In this document: one piece after another, positions 5,484-6,855 of the stretch
Position numbering within the stretch: the first letter of the stretch is position 1
How the letters are laid out: the number at the start of each line of letters is the position of its first letter
The notes under the pieces: generated by a model
The model's database searches: none
The model's input: only the letters and a program-made list of their open reading frames with translations
Told to the model about the DNA's origin: nothing
Made by a program: the position numbers and the translations under genes
Origin: an uncultured Oscillibacter sp.
GTDB lineage: Bacteria > Bacillota > Clostridia > Oscillospirales > Oscillospiraceae
Assembly: GCA_900544105.1 (NCBI GenBank)
Contig: UQUC01000091.1
Coordinates: 1-6,855 of the forward strand
Direction: 5' to 3'
Length of the DNA: 6,855 nucleotides

Positions 5484-6485
5484 TCACTCGTAATCACTGA
5501 CCAGGAACATGGGCTTGATGGCCACGACCTCGTCATATTCCTCCTGAGAGACCTGTACATCGGCGTTCAGGGCCTTCAGATCCGCCTTGACCACCGCCAG
5601 CGCCTCCTCAATACTCTGGGCGCGGCCCTCCCGCAGAACGCGGATCATCCGGTCCAGCACGACGGGGTGGGCATACCGGGCAGGCAGGGGGAAATGCTCC
5701 GGCAGTACCCCGGCCATGTCCTTCTGGGCCTGCTCCCAAGCGGCGGCAACTGCCCGCTTGTTGTTCTTCATAGTGGGAATGACCTGCGTACCGGAGAACA
5801 GGAACACCACCGCCAGTCCCAGCAGGGTGAAGTACATACCAAAGCCCTCCTGCCGCCGCCAGGCAATGACGCCGTAGACTGCGGCGATCAGGCCCGCCAG
5901 CACGATGGCCAGCGCCACCCACTTATGGGCGGGATTGGTGTGCTCATTGACCCGCTTGGCCTTGGCCGCGGCGGAAAGCCGGTCCGTCAGCTTCGGATAG
6001 CCGGTGAGGAATGTTCTGGCCTTTTCCAGCTTCTCCCGGGCCGCCTGTGCCTCCGGTGTCAGTTCGTCCAGATACCGGACGGCCTCCTCCTTGGCCCGCT
6101 GAGCAAGACGCTGCTCCGCCTGAACGCTGTGCAGCGGCAGACCGGGACAGACCTTCGCCAGATAAGCCAGCAGATCATCCACATTGTCCTCCCGCTTGAA
6201 GGTGCATTGCTTCTGCGTACCGTCACCGTATTCTACCACCAGGTACGGAATGGCGCCAAAGACGCCGTTTCCGGTGAAGCCGCCCTTGCTCATGGCGACC
6301 CGCTTGAATACCCGGCGGATATCCCCCAACGCCACATAGTAGTGCCGGTCAAACAGGAAACCGTTCAGATACAGCGCTTTTTCCCCTACGCCGCAGGGTC
6401 CGAAGTGCTTGCAGTTTTTAACATCCGCGGTCAGGACTTCCGCCGGTAGGGCGGTGCTGCCGAGACGCACAGGCGCAAATAACAT
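5484..6485 (-). CDS. Unrecognised membrane protein with soluble N-terminal domain and two membrane segments
   Basis: I do not recognise a named family, though similar proteins seem to occur in Oscillospiraceae. The 333 residues divide into an N-terminal soluble domain (1-115) with alternating beta-type pattern, possibly PH-like, that contains Cys25 and Cys31 and the conserved-looking stretch GEKALYLNGFLFDRHYYVAL (34-53). A charged, probably coiled-coil helix follows (120-160). Two hydrophobic membrane segments lie at about 189-208 and 216-236 with a short Arg-containing turn between them, then a soluble tail (240-333) with the pattern HPVVLDRMIRVLREGRAQSIEEAL (273-296). There is no signal peptide, so both ends probably face the cytoplasm. 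ATG 6485 has GGAGG six bases upstream. The gene follows cstA by 89 bp with no obvious promoter of its own after the intervening hairpin. The shape suggests a scaffold or regulatory membrane protein, but no function can be assigned. Confidence 0.85.
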   Translation of the reverse strand: MLFAPVRLGSTALPAEVLTADVKNCKHFGPCGVGEKALYLNGFLFDRHYYVALGDIRRVFKRVAMSKGGFTGNGVFGAIPYLVVEYGDGTQKQCTFKREDNVDDLLAYLAKVCPGLPLHSVQAEQRLAQRAKEEAVRYLDELTPEAQAAREKLEKARTFLTGYPKLTDRLSAAAKAKRVNEHTNPAHKWVALAIVLAGLIAAVYGVIAWRRQEGFGMYFTLLGLAVVFLFSGTQVIPTMKNNKRAVAAAWEQAQKDMAGVLPEHFPLPARYAHPVVLDRMIRVLREGRAQSIEEALAVVKADLKALNADVQVSQEEYDEVVAIKPMFLVSDYE

Positions 6486-6518
6486 AGTGTTCCTCCGTGA
6501 TCGTTCATTGATAGCTTC

Positions 6519-6555
6519 AAAAGCGGCGGAAAGGAGAGAGTCTTTCCGCCGCTTT
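6519..6555 (-). terminator. Hairpin between cstA and the 333-residue gene (terminator or attenuator)
   Basis: A 14-bp perfect stem (6520-6533 with 6542-6555) closes an 8-base loop. On the minus strand the stem ends in a run of four T (6519-6522) followed by GAAGC, a moderate U tract. It lies about 20 bases past the cstA stop codon. Only 34 bases separate the hairpin from the next start codon, and I find no promoter there, so part of the transcription probably passes through. Confidence 0.75.
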
Positions 6556-6574
6556 CGGATTGATTACTCAGAGC

Positions 6575-6855
6575 TTACTTGCCCAGAGTTTCGTATTGAG
6601 GCTTCACGTCGCGCTTCTTGATGCTGTACAGGAAGATGCCCAGGAACAGCGCGGCAGCGATGATGCCGACGGGATAAGCAACAGCAGTGTTGTAAACAAC
6701 CGCGCCGTCAGCAGTCTTGTGGTTCAGGAACTGGCCCAGGCACTCGTTGCCCAGCATGAAGTAGGTGATGGACACAGCGCTCATGAAGGTAGCGGGGACA
6801 GCGGTGATCCAGTAGTTCTTCTTCTCATAGAAGAGGTACATGGAAGCGGCCCACA
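6575..6855 (-). CDS. cstA: Carbon starvation protein A (CstA) family transporter, C-terminal part
   Basis: Only the last 93 or so codons are in the window; the gene continues past the right edge. The frame stays open to the end (reading WAAS before the first Met in view), so that Met is internal and not the start. Visible are YEKKNYWITAVPATFMSAVSITYFML, typical of the last part of CstA proteins, a polar loop (GNECLGQFLNHKTADG), a final membrane segment (YPVGIIAAALFLGIFLYSI) and a charged cytoplasmic tail ending KPQYETLGK. Members of this inner-membrane family import pyruvate (BtsT/CstA in E. coli) or peptides, and are often induced by carbon limitation. A hairpin follows the stop codon, and the unrecognised membrane protein gene lies directly downstream on the same strand. 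The family assignment is firm, but the substrate is not determinable from this part. Confidence 0.85.
   Translation of the reverse strand, partial: WAASMYLFYEKKNYWITAVPATFMSAVSITYFMLGNECLGQFLNHKTADGAVVYNTAVAYPVGIIAAALFLGIFLYSIKKRDVKPQYETLGK

Noticed and set aside
1..6855. CRISPR arrays, insertion sequences, tRNA/rRNA genes, toxin-antitoxin or phage genes
   Set aside because: I saw no regularly spaced repeats, transposase or integrase motifs, tRNA-like cloverleafs or small paired genes; the gaps are short and explained by promoters and terminators.

Overview
The window looks like a piece of chromosome from an anaerobic Firmicute, most likely a gut clostridium of the Oscillospiraceae (Flavonifractor/Lawsonibacter/Intestinimonas-like). 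That assignment is an inference from memory of protein families. It rests on the archaeal/eukaryote-like short prolyl-tRNA synthetase, a YuiD-type DUF212 protein, a full-length phosphoketolase, the short clostridial form of the YgjP-like metallopeptidase, strong AGGAGG ribosome sites and textbook TTGACA/TATAAT promoters. There are no mobile elements, CRISPR repeats, tRNAs or rRNAs. I do not see a new multi-gene system; this is ordinary housekeeping and central-carbon sequence, with a few regulatory details and one unrecognised membrane protein worth checking.

Layout, left to right. Positions 1-152 hold three GC-rich hairpins past the 3' end of proS. proS (minus, 166-1602) has its own promoter just past the stop codon of a DUF212/divergent PAP2 gene (minus, 1702-2136), which has its own promoter at 2184-2213. 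The phosphoketolase gene (minus, 2323-4755) follows, with a strong terminator at 2273-2299, a strong ribosome site and a promoter at 4788-4815. A 162-bp AT-rich divergent region separates it from the only plus-strand gene, a YgjP-like zinc metallopeptidase (4918-5427), whose promoter suggests leaderless mRNA. A bidirectional terminator (5428-5456) is shared with a convergent minus-strand gene for an unrecognised 333-residue protein with two membrane segments (5484-6485). At the right edge is the 3' end of a carbon-starvation (CstA) transporter gene (6575-6855, minus, cut by the window), separated from the 333-residue gene by 89 bp that contain a strong hairpin.

How the genes relate. Most genes look like single-gene transcripts with their own promoter and terminator, so the neighbourhood is not one operon. 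Phosphoketolase makes acetyl phosphate from sugar phosphates, and CstA-family proteins import pyruvate or peptides; both touch central carbon supply, but nothing in the sequence links them in regulation. The possible exceptions to independent transcription are DUF212-proS (no terminator seen between them) and cstA-333-residue gene (no room for a separate promoter after the hairpin).
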